The notes beneath the pieces were generated by a model, which was given only the letters and a program-made list of their open reading frames with translations, was not told the origin of the DNA and did not search any database. A stretch of 64,000 bases of DNA, from assembly GCF_001305515.1 (NCBI RefSeq), contig NZ_LJYW01000001.1:5306857-5370856 (forward strand), in the 5' to 3' direction. Each line of letters starts with the position of its first letter. The first letter of the stretch is position 1. Positions 60,321 to 64,000 of the stretch are shown one piece after another. The position numbers and the translations under genes are program-made. Source of the DNA: Prosthecodimorpha hirschii. GTDB taxonomy: Bacteria; Pseudomonadota; Alphaproteobacteria; Rhizobiales; Ancalomicrobiaceae.

Positions 60321-61520
60321 ATGAGCCACGATCTCTTCATCCGCAACGTCCGCCCGATGGCCGGTGCCGCGGCCGATGTCCATGTCCAGGCCGGCCGGAT
60401 CGCCGCGATCGGCCCCAATCTGCCGGCGCCGGCGGGCGTCGAGGTGCTGGACGGGGGCGGGGCGATCCTGACGCCCGGCCTGGTCGAGGCCCACACCCAT
60501 CTCGACAAGTCGCTCTGGGGCATGGGCTGGCGCCCGCACGATGCCGGGCCGCGGCTGATCGACAAGATCGACAACGAGCGCCGGCTGAAGAAGCTGATCA
60601 ACATCGATCCGGCACGCCAGTCCGCCCGCCAGGTGGTGCAGTCCTCGCGCATGGGCTCGACCGCGATCCGCAGCCATGTCGACGTGGATACCGAGATCGG
60701 CCTTTGGGGCATGGAGGGCGTGCTGCAGACCCGCGCCGACTATGCCGACATCATGGACATCGACATCGTCGCCTTCCCGCAATCCGGCCTGATGATCCGG
60801 CCCGGCACGGCGGACCTGCTCGACCAGGCGATGAAGATGGGCGCCGACGTGGTCGGCGGGCTCGACCCCTGCGCCATCGACCGCGATCCGAAGGGCCAGC
60901 TCGACGTGGTCTTCGGGCTCGCCGAGCGCTACGGCAAGCCGGTCGACATCCATCTGCACGAGGGCGGCACGATGGGGGCCTTCTCGATGGAGCTGATCAT
61001 CGAGCGCACCCGCGCGCTCGGCATGACCGGCAAGGTCACGGTCAGCCATGCCTTCTGCCTCGGCGATCCCGACCAGGCGCTGGTCGATCCGCTGATCGCG
61101 GCGCTCGCCGAACTCGACATCGCCATCATGACCACCGGCCCGGCCAGCCGGCCGGCGCCGCCGATCGCGAAGCTCGCGGCGGCCGGCGTGCGGATCTGCT
61201 CGGGCTCCGACGGCATCCGCGACACCTGGGGTCCCTACGGCAATGCCGACATGCTGGAACGGGCGATGTTCCTCGGCCTGCGCAACAATTTCCGCAAGGA
61301 CGAGGAGGTCGAGCTGGCCTTCGACGTGGTCACCCATGGTGGCGCGCGGGTGATGGGCCTGGCCGGCTACGGGCTCGATGTCGGCTGCGTCGCCGATCTC
61401 CTGATCGTGCCCGGCGAGGCGATCACCGAGGCGGTCGTGTCGCGGCCTTCGAACCGGATCGTGATCAAGCGCGGCCGGGTCGTCGCCCGCAACGGCGCCG
61501 TGCTCCGGGAGGCGCCGTGA
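60321..61520 (+). CDS. Amidohydrolase, cytosine deaminase/AtzC-like
   Basis: A 399-residue metal-dependent amidohydrolase with a full mononuclear site: HxH in EAHTHLDKS (about 57-65), H in IHLHEGG, H in VSHAFCLG and D in SGSDGIRDTWGPYG. This pattern is that of cytosine deaminase and N-isopropylammelide amidohydrolase (AtzC), enzymes that hydrolytically remove amino groups from nitrogen heterocycles. The stop overlaps the start of the second amidohydrolase (TGATG). Confidence 0.9.
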   Translation: MSHDLFIRNVRPMAGAAADVHVQAGRIAAIGPNLPAPAGVEVLDGGGAILTPGLVEAHTHLDKSLWGMGWRPHDAGPRLIDKIDNERRLKKLINIDPARQSARQVVQSSRMGSTAIRSHVDVDTEIGLWGMEGVLQTRADYADIMDIDIVAFPQSGLMIRPGTADLLDQAMKMGADVVGGLDPCAIDRDPKGQLDVVFGLAERYGKPVDIHLHEGGTMGAFSMELIIERTRALGMTGKVTVSHAFCLGDPDQALVDPLIAALAELDIAIMTTGPASRPAPPIAKLAAAGVRICSGSDGIRDTWGPYGNADMLERAMFLGLRNNFRKDEEVELAFDVVTHGGARVMGLAGYGLDVGCVADLLIVPGEAITEAVVSRPSNRIVIKRGRVVARNGAVLREAP

Positions 61521-63036
61521 TGGCGCCGGCGCGTCTGTCCGGCCGCACGCTCCTGACCGCCCGCTGGGTCGTCGGCCACCGCGCCGATCCCGCCGGCGGG
61601 CGCGGCGGGCACGTCCTCTTTGCCGACGGTGAGGTGGTGGTCGAGGACGACCGTGTGGTCTTCGTCGGCCACGGCTTCTCCGGCGAGGTCGCCCGGCGGC
61701 TCGATTTCGGCAATGCCATGATCGCGCCCGGCTTCGTCGATCTCGATGCGCTGTCGGATCTCGACACGACCATCCTCGGCTTCGACAACCAGCCGGCCTG
61801 GAAGAAGGGCCGCGTCTGGCCGGAGGACTATCTGAAGGCCGGCCCGTTCGAGATGCTGTCGGAGGACGATCTGGTCTTCCAGAAGCGCTATGCCTTCGCG
61901 TCGCTCCTGCGCAACGGCATCACCACGGCGCTGCCGATCGCCTCGCTGTTCTATCGGGCCTGGGGCGAGACGCGCGCCGAGTTCGAGGGCGCCGCGGCGG
62001 CGGCCGAGGATCTGGGCCTGCGCGTCTATCTCGGCCCGGCCTATCGCACCGGCAATCAGGTGCTGGTCGGCGAGGGGCAGATCGAGCCCTGGTTCGACGA
62101 GGCGCGCGGGCTCGAAAGCCTCGCGGAGGCGCTCGCCTTCGCGCGCGATGTCGACGGCACGGCCGGCGGGCTGGTCCGCGCCATGCTGGCGCCCGACCGG
62201 ATCGAGACCTGCACGCCGGACCTGCTGACCCGCACCGCGGCGGCCGCGCGCGAAATGGGCATCCCGGTCCGGCTACACTGCTGCCAGTCGAAGATCGAAT
62301 ACGACATGGTCGTCAAGCTGCGCGGCATGAGCCCGCCGGAATGGCTGGAAAGCCTCGGCTTCTTCGGCGCCATGACGCTGCTGCCGCATGCCACCTGGGT
62401 CTCCGGCGTGCCCGGCATCGACCGCCCCGGCCGCGATCTGGAGATCATCCGCGACCACGGCGCGACGGTGGTGCATTGCCCGCTGGTCTCCGGGCGGCAC
62501 GGCAACACCATCCGCTCCTTCACGCGCTACCGGGAGATGGGCCTGAACATCGCCATGGGCACCGACACCGCGCCGCCCGACATGATCATGAACATGCAGG
62601 TCGGCATCATCCTGGCGCGCGTCATGGACGGCTCGACCGCCTGCCGGTCGGAGCATTATTTCGATGCCGCCACCCTCAACGGTGCCGACGCGCTGCGGCG
62701 GCCCGATCTCGGCCGGCTGGCGCCAGGCGGCAAGGCCGACCTGATCGTCGTGGATTTCGACCGGCCGCATATCGGCCAGCAGATCGACCCGATCCAGACC
62801 TTGTTGCTCGCCGGCCATGGCCGCGACGTGCGCCACGTCATGGTCGACGGGCGCTGGTCGATGTTCGACGGCGTCATCCCGGGCGTCGACGAGGCGGCGG
62901 ACAAGCGCCGCGCGCAGGCGCAGTTCGAGCGGCTGATGGCGCTATATCCGGTCCGGACCTGGGGCCATCCGCCGGTCGAGGACATCTTCTCCTCGGCCTA
63001 TCCGGTGGTGAGCGGTCCGGTTGTGAGGGGCACGCC

Positions 63037-63040
<4 letters not shown>
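61520..63040 (+). CDS. Amidohydrolase/chlorohydrolase family protein lacking the HxH motif
   Basis: A 506-residue amidohydrolase-superfamily protein. The later metal-site residues are present: H in VRLHCCQSK, H in LLPHATWVSG and D in AMGTDTAPPDM. The usual N-terminal HxH after PGFV is replaced by PGFVDLDALSDLD, putting aspartates where the histidines should be. I recall a subfamily with this sequence, often annotated as chlorohydrolase, so it is probably functional with an altered metal site. A GLAPGGKADLIVVD segment closes the barrel. It is coupled to both neighbours. Confidence 0.88.

Positions 63041-64000
<960 letters not shown>

Overview
The window is a stretch of a high-GC (roughly 70%) chromosome from an alphaproteobacterium, most likely of the order Hyphomicrobiales/Rhizobiales. 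The main pointers are a giant coiled-coil protein resembling the Growth Pole Ring protein (GPR/RgsE) of Agrobacterium and Sinorhizobium, a RibBX-type riboflavin enzyme, a rhizobial-type DnaG and rhizobial-type REP-like intergenic repeats. No rRNA, tRNA or CRISPR array was seen. All identifications come from reading the sequence; no database search was run.

Layout. 1-2.5 kb: a dgcN-dgcA pair (D-glutamate catabolism). 2.5-10.5 kb: the GPR-like gene with its own terminator. 10.8-15 kb: small housekeeping or unknown genes (conserved hypothetical, HPt protein, 2Fe-2S ferredoxin, ferredoxin-NADP reductase, methyltransferase, exported protein). 15-16.8 kb: an IS110-family element inserted in a REP-like repeat, followed by a REP array. 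16.8-30.3 kb: TAXI-type binding protein, dnaG, aroC, HTH-ribBX, an acyltransferase, a Zur-box-controlled zigA-like operon, a LysE exporter, a YqeB-like protein, a CYTH protein and an exported metallo-hydrolase. 30.4-36.4 kb: a leftward operon for surface glycan or sulfate-ester chemistry (sulfotransferase, epimerase-sulfotransferase fusion, very large glycosyltransferase).

36.6-54.8 kb is a catabolic island: alcohol dehydrogenase, two GST-family proteins, a complete branched-chain-type ABC importer, enoyl-CoA hydratase, enol-lactonase-like hydrolase, CoA transferase, carboxymuconolactone-decarboxylase-like protein, a HutC-type GntR regulator, aldo/keto reductase, two aldehyde dehydrogenases and an SDR. 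Five AT-rich dyad sites (AAGYYA-N6-TGAYTT-like) lie in front of its transcription units and probably make it one regulon. 54.9-64 kb is a second, divergent unit: an FCD-type GntR regulator with a flavin reductase, facing a peptide/nickel-type ABC importer with two amidohydrolases. The last gene runs off the window.

The most interesting structure is the 5' non-coding end of the IS110 element. It folds by eye into two consecutive stem/internal-loop/hairpin modules, as expected of a bridge RNA. Its guide segments match, at nucleotide level, both sides of the REP target in which the element sits and the element's own right end. Intact copies of the same target lie elsewhere in the window.
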